Source of the DNA: Tanypteryx hageni
Taxonomy: Eukaryota > Arthropoda > Insecta > Odonata > Petaluridae
Reading direction: 5' to 3'
Assembly (NCBI GenBank): GCA_028673005.1
Contig: CM054116.1
Coordinates: forward strand, 130,921,547-130,985,546
DNA length: 64,000 nucleotides
The translations under genes were made by a program, and so were the position numbers. The notes below the pieces were generated by a model that did no database searches, was not told where the DNA came from, and saw nothing but the letters and a program-made list of their open reading frames with translations. Positions 24,335 through 35,739 of this stretch are shown here, in pieces. How positions within the stretch are numbered: the stretch's first letter is position 1; every line of letters starts with the position of its first letter.

Positions 24335-24895
24335 TTTTACTCATTTTTAAGCCGAGCTATAAAAGTCTCTAGTGAGCAGAGGTATTTGGACAAAACCTAT
24401 TTCTTATACGTATATGAACTTCGTTTGAGTGTATATCACGGTATCAAAACCTCATCGAAAGGAATATGATATTTAGGAATCGTTTCTTTGAAAGCATTAT
24501 TAACACGATTCCTGTTGGCGACCTTTACAGGTATTTCCACTGCCAACAATCCGCAACCACTAAAGTAAGTCTTGCAACGCATCCTTTTCTAAGATATTCA
24601 TAGTGTATAGAAACTGTAATAAAAAACTGCATTAGAATACAAATTTTAATTGTTATTTGCATCGTGTTTAAATCCTTACGACGAACGACACGATACATTT
24701 AGGATAGCCATAAAATATACACTCCAACAGTGAACAATAAATAAATATAGAATTTTTTAATGCTGTAACTTCATCAAGTCAATTTGCTGGACATGAGCAT
24801 ATGTAAGCAGGCGGAGGATGAAGGAAGAAAGAATATGGCAGCGGTGAAAGTAATAGGGGACGGAGACTGAAGAGGAGGCAATTCAGGAAGGGGAG
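24335..24895. other. AT-rich spacer, nothing identified
   Basis: No supported feature between the foldback and the purine tract. Confidence 0.45.
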
Positions 24896-24899
24896 TTGT

Positions 24900-25095
24900 A
24901 AGCTAGCACGTATGAGATGTCTGTGTGAAGTGGCAGAAAGGGAGGGGAGTGGGGGGGGGAGGAAGGGAGAGCAAAATGGAGGGAGGCGGAGAGGGAGGAA
25001 GGGAGAGGAAGAGGGAGAGAGAGGCGGAGTGGAAGGAAGGAAGAACGAATGGGAGGGAGTTGGAGAGGGAGGAAGGGAGAAAAGGAGGTCGGAAG
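24900..25095. repeat. Polypurine tract (GGGAGG/GGAAGG-rich)
   Basis: About 190 bp with very few pyrimidines on the + strand, built of GGAAGGGAGA-like pieces. All frames through it are Gly/Glu/Arg-rich (+) or Pro/Ser/Leu-rich (-) artefacts. Confidence 0.9.
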
Positions 25096-25099
25096 AGGT

Positions 25100-25945
25100 A
25101 CTTATTTGCAATTTTGTTATGCCAAGTGTGCGCTCTAATTTGGATTACCTTATTTTTCATAAACTTCGTAGATAAGTAACTTTATTAATCTGGATGTATA
25201 CAGGCAATGAATGTAAACTGTATATGAGAAAAGTATTGGACAAACTGCAATATGACAATTCTCACGTAAGGAACAGACATTTGGTCCCTGCATCCTTAAT
25301 CATGTTTAGGATGCAAAAGACCCGAAGTTATACGCAGATATGTATCCATCGGCCTGCTCTGAGAGATAGAAAAAGTTGGAAATTGGTCTTTGCGCAAACG
25401 AGGATGTTAAAATTGGCAACTGGCCGGAAATATTGCGAGAATAGAGATGGTCGTTTATCGAAGGAAATCTTGGATTGAATCCCAAGAGAGAGGAGGGAAT
25501 TCCAGGCATGGTACAAAATGGAGATAGTAAGATAAAATTTGATACAGAAAAGACGAACCTCGGACATATTAGAGTAAGGTCGCATACAGTGTGGAAATGG
25601 ATAATAAGGATAACTAGCATTAAAGAATCATAACTTCCAGTGACCTAAATAGTGGTGCGACCATGTGAATCTTTGTATGAAAACTCAAGGATGTTTTTAT
25701 AACAAGTTACTTCAAATTGGTGGCTCTTTATTTCGTCAGAGCTGAAAGAATTATTATTTATTAAGGCCACCTTTTTTTGGTATTCCAGTTCTCCGTAGAC
25801 TCCATACGCGGCTATTTTCTGAGAACGACTGAACTAGAGTCTCCAGATTTTAAGGAAAATCATAAAGTCAGGAGAAAACTGTCGATCCCATTAAAGACAC
25901 GGCGTTAGCGAGCAAAAAGAGCGGTTTCTCCCATGTAAGAATCAC
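25100..25945. other. Spacer; one unexplained 94-codon frame
   Basis: A + strand frame at 25194-25478 and opposing frames at 25306-25620 have ordinary composition but no recognised domain. With no splice or homology support they are not called as genes. Confidence 0.35.
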
Positions 25946-25954
25946 CTCTCTCTC

Positions 25955-26330
25955 TCAATCTTCCTATCCTTCGGTGGAAGCGGCTATTCTCAATGGATGT
26001 GGCAGAAGAGGCGGAGGGACACCGGGTCATCGGGGTAGGGGGCGGCGTGGGTGCGGAGCGTGGCGCCGCCGGGGGGAAGCGGGGGCGAGGGGAGAGAGAA
26101 GTTCGGATAGCGCGCGCGCATACCAGATGTCGCCTCGGTCGCGCAGCGCCTATCTCCGACACTCGGGCGCCTAACGTCAGTGCCCCTCGTCCTCCGCCGC
26201 CGCTGCCGCCGTGCCGTGCCGGCCACCTCTCGCGCCGTGCCCTCCTGAGGGAGCGAGAGGTACTGGCAGAGAGAGATAGAGAGAGAAAGATAGGAGGGCG
26301 GAAAGACGGCTAGTTTTACATCCGCTATGC
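25955..26330 (+). promoter_or_regulatory. CpG island, candidate promoter of the 27467 gene
   Basis: The most CpG-dense stretch of the window: GGCGGCGTGGGTGCGGAGCG near 26041 and GCGCGCGCATACC near 26110. An arthropod-type initiator TCAGT occurs at 26175-26179 (CTAACGTCAGTGCC) and another at about 26566 (CCTGTCAGTGC). It lies 1.1-1.5 kb upstream of the signal-peptide exon on the same strand. TSS and direction are inferred; no TATA box is evident. Overlapping frames on both strands are Arg/Gly/Pro-rich and are not called. Confidence 0.5.
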
Positions 26331-27466
26331 CAGGAGGGCAACCTTCCGAAGAGGAGGAGGAGAAGTGAGGAGGGGTGAAAGAGGTGGAGAGAGGGTGTCT
26401 TTAAAACCTCCCCCTCCCACCTTCCCAAAGTGAACGCCACAATATAACGTAGAGACACCTGGAAAGGAGAAGGGATTGTTGTTACCCCAAAATTAACAGC
26501 TTCCAGACTTCGAAAAACTTTCATTTTCTTTGACGTTGCATTTTTTCCTCTTTCCGAGATACCTGTCAGTGCTGGCGTGAACAAAGTTCTGTGTGATTTA
26601 CGTAGAGAAATAGATTACAATCATCGTGGATGGTGCTGTGTGCGGTGCTGGAGCTGAGAACTGTGCGGATTTCTGCAGGCAAATAAAAGTTCGCGAGAGA
26701 CGGCCGATTCGGATCTCATAGGAGTTTATGTCTTTGGGAGATAGTGATAGAAGTTAGTGCTCGAATCTCAATCGCCTATTACGTGATTTCTGTGTGAAAA
26801 GTCAATCAGAAAAGTAGATCAGTTGAAGTTTTCAAAGTCTAGCATAGTTAATTATTGAAGTTATTGGATCGAGAAACAGATGTTAGAAATAATATTTATC
26901 CATTACTTATGCGCATATTTATGTGAATCACAAAGATAATAAACCTTTTCGAAATATACGTACGTATATATTGACGGAAATTTCAGGTGCAATTGCCATA
27001 TGTTCCAGTAACACTTAACAGGTGTTGGAGTAAATGGAACTCTTAATTAATCTAAAATATATCTGAATACCTGTTAGAGCAATTAAGTAGAAAAAGAGGG
27101 ATCAATTCGGAGTATTTAATTGGAAAAGTTATTAGTCTTAATGTTTCTGCATTTTATGATTAAGAATCAAACGAGGTTATTAAAATTAAACCTCCTCGAC
27201 ATTTCGTGACTCTATTCACGGTTTCATCGCATCGGAGCAATAGTGACGACAGTGGCAACACCTCCCTCTAAAAGCGAGTTATTCCATTCCGAGAAGCATC
27301 GTCATCGGAGGATATGAAGCGCGAAGTTCCGTTCTGATCCGCCCCACCGACGACACTCGAGTAAACGGAAGTAGAGACAATATTAACCGGCGACTGACTT
27401 TGATGCCGTCGTCCCGCTGAAACGCCGACAGCGAGAGGCATCGAGGCGGTCTCCCAGGAGACGAGG

Positions 27467-27611
27467 ATGGCTCTTTCGGAGACGCGGACGCCCTCCGAGG
27501 GCACGACGGCCACGGGCGGCGCCGTGGGACGCAAGGCGCGGCTGCCCGCGTTGGCCGTCGCGGCGGCAGCGGCGGTCCTCGCTCTTCTCTTTGGAGGCTG
27601 CGCCGGAGACG
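27467..27611 (+). CDS. First coding exon of a secreted or membrane protein (partial gene)
   Basis: An ATG in good context (ACGAGGATGG) opens 48 complete codons. An in-frame TGA at 27401-27403 bounds the frame upstream, and no other in-frame ATG lies between. The product starts MALSETRTPSEG. Residues 26-43 form a hydrophobic Ala/Leu/Val segment (LPALAVAAAAAVLALLF) preceded by the basic GRKAR and followed by GGCAGD. That suits a signal peptide or N-terminal signal anchor. At 27611|27612 the sequence reads ACG|GTGAGT, a consensus splice donor; beyond it the open frame continues to 27745, but its composition changes. The exon would end in phase 1. It sits about 1.2 kb downstream of the CpG island, so it may share a spliced 5' UTR. 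The mature protein is not visible and no family can be named. Alternative: an unspliced 92-residue frame, which I consider less likely. Confidence 0.62.
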
Positions 27612-27617
27612 GTGAGT
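27612..27617 (+). other. Splice donor of the first coding exon
   Basis: G|GTGAGT matches the metazoan 5' splice-site consensus. It falls right after the predicted signal-peptide region, a common exon-1 boundary for secreted proteins. The matching acceptor was not identified. Confidence 0.6.
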
Positions 27618-27745
27618 TTGACGGCAGTGCCCGGTGGGGAGGCGAACGCTCGCGGAGTATAGCAAATCGCGGATTGGGACGGATTTTCACACCTTCTTCA
27701 CCCCTCGGTCGCTTCTTTATCCTCCCGCCCAATTACATTTATTAA

Positions 27746-30130
27746 AAAAAAATGGATATTACCATTGCGGTGACAGCAATATGCGTTCATGTGTTCATTA
27801 GGTTGCATATGGCCGAGGATACCAAATACGGAAATATTACCGATAGAATCGCGTATTATCGTATGATCAAGACTAAAAAATACAGAAATCTTGCCAGGAG
27901 TGTTGCATACGATGAGGGATAAAAGAGCAACTGAAACGGGAAACTACGTAAATTTTGATTCGATAATGCAATTTTAATTTAAAAATCGTGATTTATACGA
28001 GTTTATCAGATTGAGCACTCGAATTATTGAAAAATTGGTTCCCCTTGTGATATAGCGTTACACGTTCAGATGATGGATACCATACACTCATTTCCTGCAA
28101 AGCTCAAAGTATTTCTTGTTTAGGATAATATAAACGGTTGTATGCAGTCTCTGGTGGAACTCACTGGCATATTATTGCAACTATAAAAATAATTCTAAAT
28201 ATTATTCTTCCTCGTGTTACCGATGCTTTCTGTGGCGCGGCGCTTTGGCGTCTATTTGAGCCACCCGCTTAAGGGTCACCTTTGTGGTTGCTGGAAATAT
28301 TGAGACGGCAAATTTAGTGATCGATTCGTTAGTTTTCATTTCGAATAACAATCGACCTCTCTTATCTTTCACGTTTCAATCTCTCCGTGGGTTTATAACG
28401 TTCAACAGCTTCGTTGATAAATATAAATTAGTTTCGAAATGATAGCCTAATTACTAATTTGACCTAGAGTATGTTGCGAAAGTAATGCAACAGTTTTAAT
28501 TTAAATTTAAATGGAGTTAGAGGGATAACTCATATTCAGATTAATCGCCACGTCTCTTTGCTGATAATAGAGCATAAGACCAGAATTACGAATTATATTA
28601 ATAAATCAGTTTTAAAATGTTACTTTCTTCTAAAAAAATCACCTAGAGATTTGTGTAAGAAGTTTATGTCTTCAAGACATCCTTTTTGACAATCTATGAA
28701 AAAATTCATTTGATATGCGTTTGTTGTCTGTATTTAATTATCAGGTAATCAAATAAAAAATCCAAATCGATTTGAACAATATTTTTATTTTTAAATCAAA
28801 GAGATGACGTACTTGCCATTTTAATTTAATTATTTTATACAGCATATTTCTTTAGATTTCCTTATATGCTTTACGAATCGTAACATAAGTTACTTTCTTT
28901 TCTCTCAGGAGATTTAGAAAATAAATACCGATTTTCGTTAGCAGGACTGTGACATCCCTGAGATAGCGACATCAATCAAAAAATCCATTGCCACAGTGAA
29001 TTTTAAAAATTTTCTCAATTAAGGATTTAAGGAATTTATACAATGGAAAACATATATTCCCGATAATATGGCAGCATTGAATGACTGAAAACACGCGAAT
29101 TAATCCTTTTCACACCATGTTTAGTAAGTGAGAGAATTGGGCATATGGATTAATTGATTAAATTCATGTACAATTTTCAAGGTCTTTCAATGAGAAATTC
29201 AAATACAGAACCTCAAATTGGTTGCGTCCATAAGATCGAGTGTTCGACAGGAAAATATTTTATCGAAAGCATAAATATCTGAATACGAAATGCTTATTTC
29301 GTTTTTCTCTACAAAATGTTAAAGTAAATAATGTTCTCAGATGAATTCCTTACAAGTCATAGCAAATATATTATCTTGCCATAAAGTGAAGCAACGCTCT
29401 GATCGAGTGATTTGATCCTGACATTTCATTTTCGTCTTATACTTTAGAGTAAATGCTAAATACCCAATATAATTCATGTATGTCGGCAGCAAAAAATAAG
29501 TTAAACACAATTGGCTGTTTCTTATAAAACGCCCGAAAAGAGAATCATTTTCGTTAAAAACACTCGTTTCTGTGATATTTCTCTATTACACTAATGTGTG
29601 AAGTTTTCAGGCGTCCTCTAGTCTTTTTCCATGAAATATTAATGAAACAAAATTTATTCTATAAGTGCTAATAAGATTGTTTTACATTAAGTTTGGATAC
29701 TACTTTGTATTTAAATCGAGATTAGATTGCAATAAAAGATAATTCAGTATATTACAAAGAAATTTATTTATAATTGAAATATGTAAAGAAAAGTTTCGAT
29801 AGTTAAGCCAAATGCTATTTGTTGTTGACTCATATATCCAATTTAGAAAGAAATCTTAAAGGGAGCAGATATTTCGTAATCAGGAGCAAATTGCTATAAC
29901 TATTTTTCTCGGCTAGCCAATGGCACAAACGCGCCCGAATAGTTGATATCACTCGTGAGGGAGACTTCAAATGGAACACAATAAGCGATGGTTGCTGTCT
30001 AATTACAGCCATTGATTTTAAATGATAAAAGTTAACAAATCTCCAAATGCCGCACTAAAATTTTAAATTTGAGATACTCCACTAAGAAAAGGGAAGGGGA
30101 GAAAAAAAATTTTAAAAATTAAAAAATTAA
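27746..30130. other. AT-rich, possibly first intron; no exon seen
   Basis: No coding block with plausible splice sites was recognised. A short GC patch lies at 28225-28300. GTTGCGAAAGTAATGCAACAG at about 28473 resembles a mariner-type terminus, but no partner end was found. Confidence 0.4.
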
Positions 30131-30139
30131 AAATTGAAT

Positions 30140-30330
30140 ATATGGAAACCTCACCCATACAACCAGACATCCACCTGCCGTTTAGGGGCTTTTTAAGGCA
30201 AGAGTCAGAGACAGCAGGTCAGCCAACTCCTCTGCGCCAGGGACCTACAGACACTCAACATTCACACAGAAAAATTGCAGTGACCCTTGCAGATAAAAAA
30301 CAAAACAAACCGTAGTCAAGAACAAAAATA
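30140..30330 (-). repeat. Dispersed repeat fragment sharing the AGGTCCCTGGCG motif
   Basis: On the minus strand GTAGGTCCCTGGCGC (30234-30248) matches the tandem block at 22350-22365 (AGATCCCTGGCG) and its neighbours. ACCTCGGTGAAGCCG at about 30333 and an internal direct GACAGCAGG-type sequence suggest a transposon fragment of unknown class. Confidence 0.35.
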
Positions 30331-30334
30331 AAAC

Positions 30335-30825
30335 CTCGGTGAAGCCGATTAAGAAGAATAATTAAAAGTGATTGAAACTATCGGGTATGCGAAAAAAGAG
30401 GGAGGTGTGCAGTGTAGGGTTAGTATGGAATTTGGAGATTTGTTGACTTTTATCATTGCATATGTACCGTGAAGCTCATTCCCATGCATATCGATTTTAA
30501 AATTTGTCAGAGAACAAAACAAGATAACGGGGGGCCTATTCCACTCACTTTATCACAGTAATCAAACGAGTAATTTGAAGAACATCAGCAGGCAACTAAA
30601 AACCATTGACACACTGAACGATACACTCAGGACGAAAGCGTAATTTAGAGACGACAAGATGTATACGCTTAATCGCAGTTAGCAAACAAGTATTATAGTT
30701 ATGAAAAGAACAAATCCGCATACTTTTCTTTCAATACAATTTTTATATATAACAAGTAGGAGTGTACACTGGTTGCCCGTGGTGAAGAAGTGCTTATCGT
30801 GAAATTCGCCGCAGTATAATCGTAT
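30335..30825. other. Spacer, nothing identified
   Basis: No supported feature in this AT-rich stretch. Confidence 0.4.
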
Positions 30826-30829
30826 AATA

Positions 30830-31720
30830 ATGCAATTGTTTTGAAATCAGAAAATTATTTTTCCTTATACTGTGGTAGCCCTGCTATATTTAATCCGTTC
30901 TAAGCATATTCATCTCGTTTTCCCATTCTATACTCGCCCTAAAAACGAAATTTCTATGAAATACGTTCAACCAATAATTTCCAAATTCATAGTTACAGAA
31001 AAATTCTAACCTTGATATTTTGGTAGCCCTGTTTAGTCAACCAGAAGAAAATATGATATTTTGGTTATTTATTTATATGAAGATTAAATATACTATATTT
31101 GGTTAAATTCATTTTATCAGTTCTCTAGAAATACGCGCGAAAGAAATATTATTTATCTTATTATTGTGGTAGCCCTGCTCCTTAGCTCCGCTGCAAACAT
31201 CATGATTTCAATATAATATGTTGTGCCAATTTTATATACACAATTTAATTGAAATCCATTAATCCAATTCCTTCAAAATCCTTAATTACTGAAAGAGTTT
31301 AATTTTAAATTGTGGCACTCCTGTTTGGCTGATTTGATTTAAATGTGCTAATATGGTTTTGTATGTAAATGTTTATTATAAGTTTTAAATTTGATTAAAA
31401 TTGATGTGGACAGTTCAACACAAATACGTGTAAAATGAACTTTATTATCCCTTGTATTGTGGCAGCCCTACTTTCTCTATCTATATTAAACATCTTGATT
31501 TTGTTATTTTATGTTGCACGCCTAATTCATACAACATTTCATTTTAATCAGTTATGCCAATTCCTTCCAAATTCATTATTACAGAAAAGTTAAACTTTGC
31601 TATTTTGGCGCCCCTGCTTAGTTGATCCGGTCCAAATAGGTCATTTTGGTCATTAATATGTATGTGTATGTATGTATGTATGTATGTGCGTATTTTATAT
31701 AAGTTCATATTAAATTTGGT
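30830..31720. repeat. Tandem repeat of about 295 bp, three copies, each an internal dimer of about 146 bp
   Basis: A TGTGGTAGCCCTG-type box recurs at about 30875, 31020, 31167, 31313, 31459 and 31605, a steady 145-147 bp step. Alternate boxes are more alike: boxes 2, 4 and 6 are followed by GTTTAGTCAACC, GTTTGGCTGATTT and GCTTAGTTGATCC at 31030, 31325 and 31618, i.e. 295 and 293 bp apart. Each is preceded by a CCAATTCCTTCAAAAT-like then TTACTGAAA-like block. Copies are considerably diverged. Confidence 0.85.
31664..31690. repeat. (TATG)n microsatellite
   Basis: TATGTATGTATGTATG repeats within the last unit of the 295-bp array. Confidence 0.9.
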
Positions 31721-31759
31721 TAAAATCGGTTAATTCATAAAAAAGATGTTAGGGAGACA

Positions 31760-31779
31760 AACACACACACACACACACA
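31760..31779. repeat. (CA)n microsatellite
   Basis: About ten CA dinucleotides following the 295-bp array. Confidence 0.9.
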
Positions 31780-32099
31780 TAGGCACAAAGACACGGACAC
31801 CCGGGCGATCTCATAAGACTACATTCCATTTTTTGGAAAGTAAGCTAAAAAGAAAAAGTTTTGATTTTTAGCATTCATTCCAACTTACGTGTATTTCTTC
31901 TTCCTCTCATTCGGTCTCTTCCTTGCTCAAACAACTCGCTCCTCTCTCTGCTTTTCCTATCACGCCTCTTTTGTCCTCTTTATCCAACCTTTTTCTTAAT
32001 TCATATCATATCTCTCGCATCTAGTAATTCGAATCGATGTTTTTTCTCTTTATCCCATTCCTACTTTCGATGCAACCCTGCATAAAATAATGTGAAACG

Positions 32100-32730
32100 C
32101 ACTTGCCACCTCCCTCCCCTCTCCCCCCTCACCCTCTCCCCCCATCTCTCTTTCTCTCTCTCACTCCCTCCCTCCCTCCCTTCCTCGCTCCCTCTCTCTC
32201 TCTCCCTCACTCCCTCTCTCCCTCACTCCCTCTCTCCCTCACTCCCTCTCTTTCCCTCCCTCCCCCTCTCTCTCTCTTCCTCTCTCCCTTTATTATTCTC
32301 TATTTCTTCTCTCTCCCCCTTTATCTCTCTCCATATCTCCCTTTCTCCCTCTCTTTCTCATCTCCATCCTTTATCTCTCTCCATCTCTCCCTTTATTATT
32401 CTCTATTTCTCCTCTCTCCCCCTTTCTCTCTCTCCATCTCTCCCTTTCTCCCTCTCTTCCTCATCTCCATCCTTTATCTCTCTCCATCTCTCCCTTTATT
32501 ATTCTCTATTTCTCCTCTCTCCTCCTTTATCTCTCTCCATCTCTCCCTTTCTCCCTCTCTTTCTCATCTCCATCCTTTATCTCTCTCCATCTCTCCCTTT
32601 ATTATTCTCTATTTCTCCTCTCTCCCCCTTTATCTCTCCCTTTCTCCCTCTCTTTCTTATCTCCATCCTTTATATCTCTCCATCTCTCCCATTATCCCTC
32701 TTTCTCTTTTTCCTTTCCCTCTTTCTCTCC
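32100..32730. repeat. Polypyrimidine tract with an embedded 103-bp tandem repeat
   Basis: More than 600 bp almost free of purines on the + strand. Within it CATCCTTTATCTCTCTCC recurs at 32365, 32468 and 32571 (period 103) and CATCCTTTATATCTC at 32664 (period 93, one short unit lost). Each unit also contains CTTTATTATTCTCTATTTCT. The 240- and 275-codon Ser/Leu/Pro frames here are artefacts. Confidence 0.92.
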
Positions 32731-32734
32731 CTCT

Positions 32735-34022
32735 CATTCCATTCCATTTCTCGCTCAAACGAACGTCCTTATTTCGCGCCCTCTGCGTTCACACACGCGG
32801 GCCCGCGGAAATGAATTCAATCGAACAAATCGCTCGCTCGGTGGACCTTTTTTTTACTTGCAATCGGAGGATCATTTCCGGTGTCGGTGAACGATTAATG
32901 TTTACGGCGGCCGAAGGGCGAAATAATTGAAAATAAACAAGCGCTCGGAATAATTTTGTTAGCGGTCTGAAATTCATTTCGAGTGGTGGCTGCCATATTT
33001 ATACGAAATTAATCTTCTAATCCCTCGCTACCACTCACAGAAAGTAAGTATTTGTGTCGCGTTCCGCCATTAAACTCTATCGCTGCGTGAGGTCGCATTA
33101 TGTAATCATATGTCGGAACATATATCCCTAGAATTTCGTCGTTTGTCCTTTAGTGTTTACTTTTGGAATATCCCACGTCTCATGAATTTAATCCAATCAA
33201 AACTGATTTATACCTTTTGTTAATTTCATTTCAAAACTTGACGCGTCCATCCAGAATTGTTTTTTCAGATTTTGGTCCCTATCATCGCATGCAGAAACGG
33301 GAGTGGACAAGGAGTTGCTTCAGTGCACATTTTAGCGATGCAGTACTTTTTTAATAAATATTGGGTAATTCAATTTTTTAACTCTGCAAGAAGTGATTTC
33401 TATAATTAAAGTATGGTTTCCGCCCAATTTTTTTTATAAATTTACAATGATGTCGGGTTTCCGACCGATTCTCTGTTAAATATACTGTTGACTCCGTATT
33501 TAAGAGCAGCAGCCATAATAAATTAAATTTATTATCATCGAGGTTTTCTGCTTCTCGCGTGCTATTTTCATCTGTGAGAAATCCAGCTTTCCTTTTTTTC
33601 CACCGCGCAGTTGTCGCTGCGGTCTTCACCGCGATTCCTTCCATCGAAGGACATAATGGAGGCGCTGCAGGAATAATTATTCCTCGACCCGGACCCCGCC
33701 TCTAAAATTACCGGTTCGCTTCGTTTTGCGTGCTCTTTTGCAATGCCAAAGTGAATCACTTTCCCCTCCCATACCACTTCATCCCTCAAATAAATCATGT
33801 CGTTAACTCCTGGAGTCCTATAGCTATCGAACATAAACCTTCCCCTGGATATATGGGGATTACCTTTAAAATTTATTCAGCACACTCCATCAGCTGATTG
33901 TTTCTGATTTTTCGCATTCGTCTCATTCAGCTTGAACTTTTTTTCACGGTCCCTTCCGAACAAGCTCTTCATTACCCAACGTCTTTCCTTTGAAATTCTT
34001 GCACCGCTATTCGTGTAGTTAA
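32735..34022. other. No gene identified; GC-richer at 32760-32900
   Basis: A mildly CpG-rich block adjoins the pyrimidine tract (GCGGGCCCGCGG near 32799), followed by ordinary AT-rich sequence. The minus-strand frames at 33378-33834 overlap in different registers and show no domain. Confidence 0.4.
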
Positions 34023-34030
34023 CTTTAAAT

Positions 34031-34359
34031 CATTGGTGAGCAACCTAATGCGGGTGGGCCGCTTGCGGCTCTCGAGAACGTTTTATGCAGCCCGCGAAGC
34101 TATGATTGAAAGAGACTAAACGCAATCCATATCATACACTTTCAACTTACCACAATAAACTAATTTATATTGAAATGTTAACATTGAAAACCTAATTTAG
34201 ACTTGATTTTTGCTGATATTATACGTCAAACTCTCTAATTAACGTCCGATTTTAAGTCCAATCTGGCCCGCCGAATCATTGATAAGTTCCAATGCGGTCC
34301 GCCGAGGAATTCTCAAGCGTCAATGTGGCCCACCACGTAGAAAAGATTGCCCACCACTA
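34031..34359. mobile_element. hAT MITE family M, copy 2 (329 bp)
   Basis: Ends are CATTGGTGAGCAACCT and, on the other strand, TAGTGGTGGGCAATCT. A perfect 8-bp duplication CTTTAAAT flanks it (34023-34030 and 34360-34367). It shares CTCGAGAACGTTTTATGC and GTGGCCCACCACGTAGAAAA with copies 1 and 3. Non-coding. Confidence 0.93.
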
Positions 34360-34369
34360 CTTTAAATGG

Positions 34370-34770
34370 AAGTTTCACTAAAATTAAATTATTTTCCTCA
34401 ATTCACCTACTATTTACCAGCTTAGCATACCCAAGCCGGCCATTGCGATTTAATTAGAACCCATTTTAGTACTTTAAACACTTGATGAAATCTGGTGCGG
34501 TGTCGTCTCTCCGTGTGTAACTCGGGATGGACGCAACCTCCCATCCCCCCAGTCCTCTCCTGCTTCTGCTTTCGCCTCCACCCTCCTCTGGTGACCGCGC
34601 TCCCCCTCTCCCGATCCCGTGTCCGGCGCCCCGTCCTCCCGGGGGCACTTAGCGCGTGAAAGGGGCGAGGGGTATTCGGGGGCTTCATTTTGGCAAATGG
34701 GGCATCGTGTCGGGAAGGATGTCGAGGGAATGGGAAGCAGACGGATCAGAGCGAGTGTGGGGGGGCGTGG
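34370..34770. other. GC/CpG-rich spacer
   Basis: C-rich and then G-rich sequence at 34490-34770 leads into the minisatellite. Frames on both strands are mutually overlapping and lack domains. Confidence 0.4.
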
Positions 34771-34772
34771 GG

Positions 34773-35305
34773 TGAGTGAACTACAGGGGATGGGGAGAGT
34801 GAACTACAGGAGATGGGGGAGCGTGAACTACAGGGGATGTGGAGAGTAAACTGCAGGGGATGGGGAGAGTAAACTACAAGGGATGGGAAGAGTAAACTAC
34901 AGAGAATGGGGAGAGTAAACTACAGGGGATAGGGAGAGTAAACTGCAGGGGATAGGGAGAGTAAACTACAGGGGATGGGGAGAGTAAACTACAATGGATA
35001 GGGAGAGTAAACTGCAGGGGATGGGGAGCGTGAACTACAGGGGATGGGAAGAGTAAACTACAAAGGATGGGAAGAGTAAACTACAGGGGATGGGGAGAGT
35101 AAACTACAGGGGATAGGGAGAGTGAACTGCAGGGGATGGGGAGAGTAAACTACAGGGGATGGGGAGAGTAAACTACAAGGGATAGGGAGAGTAAACTGCA
35201 GGGGATGGGGAGCGTGAACTACAGGGGATGGGAAGAGTAAACTACATGGGATGGGGATAGTAAACTACATGGGATGGGGAGAGTAAACTACAGGAGATGG
35301 GGAGA
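34773..35305. repeat. 23-bp minisatellite, about 23 copies, with higher-order structure
   Basis: The unit is GGGGAGAGTAAACTACAGGGGAT-like. Variants (GCGTGAAC, CTGCAGG, GGGAAGAGT, ACAAGG) recur in order. The GATAGGGAGAGTAAACTGC then GGGGAGCGTGAACTAC series repeats exactly 184 bp (8 units) apart, with GCGTGAAC at 35029 and 35213. This shows block duplication on top of unit duplication. Confidence 0.95.
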
Positions 35306-35309
35306 GAGA

Positions 35310-35730
35310 AAGGGAGAGGAAAGGGAGAAGGCTCCGATTCGCTTCGGATCGGCGAGGCGCTTGCGAGAGTTCGGGCTGCGGTCGCAATTTAAAAGTTGGG
35401 GTCTAAGCGTTTTGCTGCCAATCGACGACTCCGCATAAATTCCCGCAGCTGACGGAAGACTCCCCCGACACTCTCCCCTTCCCACTCTACTTTCCCACTC
35501 CCTTTTCCCACTCCCAAAGGGGGTGAGGGAAGGACGCAGTAGCAAAAAGTCCCCCTCCCTCTTGCCTTCTCTCCCGCGCCCGCCTCTTAAATCATGCTTT
35601 GCTGGTTTATTTTTTCGCCTGTGAGGAGCGATGCGGGTCAGAGAATCTCTTCCCGCTTCCCCGAGATCCACTCGTTCCGTCGTTACTTTCCATTCAGCGC
35701 TGCTTCATGGTCAAACGGTCTGTCTCTCGC
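35310..35730. promoter_or_regulatory. GC/CpG-rich island
   Basis: CpG-rich sequence (CTTCGGATCGGCGAGGCGC near 35342) follows the minisatellite and grades into mixed C-rich DNA. No frame on either strand has a recognisable domain. Candidate regulatory DNA only. Confidence 0.35.
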
Positions 35731-35739
35731 TGCATAAAT

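Noticed and set aside
25194..25620. Opposing frames of 85-104 codons
   Set aside because: Both strands are open over the same stretch and neither shows a motif; likely chance.
26177..26584. Frames of 66-135 codons on both strands over the CpG island
   Set aside because: High GC and CpG suppress stop codons; the frames overlap on both strands with no domain.
28473..28500. Mariner-like terminus (GTTGCGAAAGTAATGCAACAG)
   Set aside because: No inverted partner or TA duplication was found nearby.
32092..32930. Long Ser/Leu/Pro frames of 240 and 275 codons
   Set aside because: Both arise from a polypyrimidine tract with a 103-bp tandem repeat; two frames are open simultaneously and have no domain.
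34773..35305. CRISPR-like array of regularly spaced repeats
   Set aside because: The 23-bp units abut with no unique spacers; this is a eukaryotic minisatellite.
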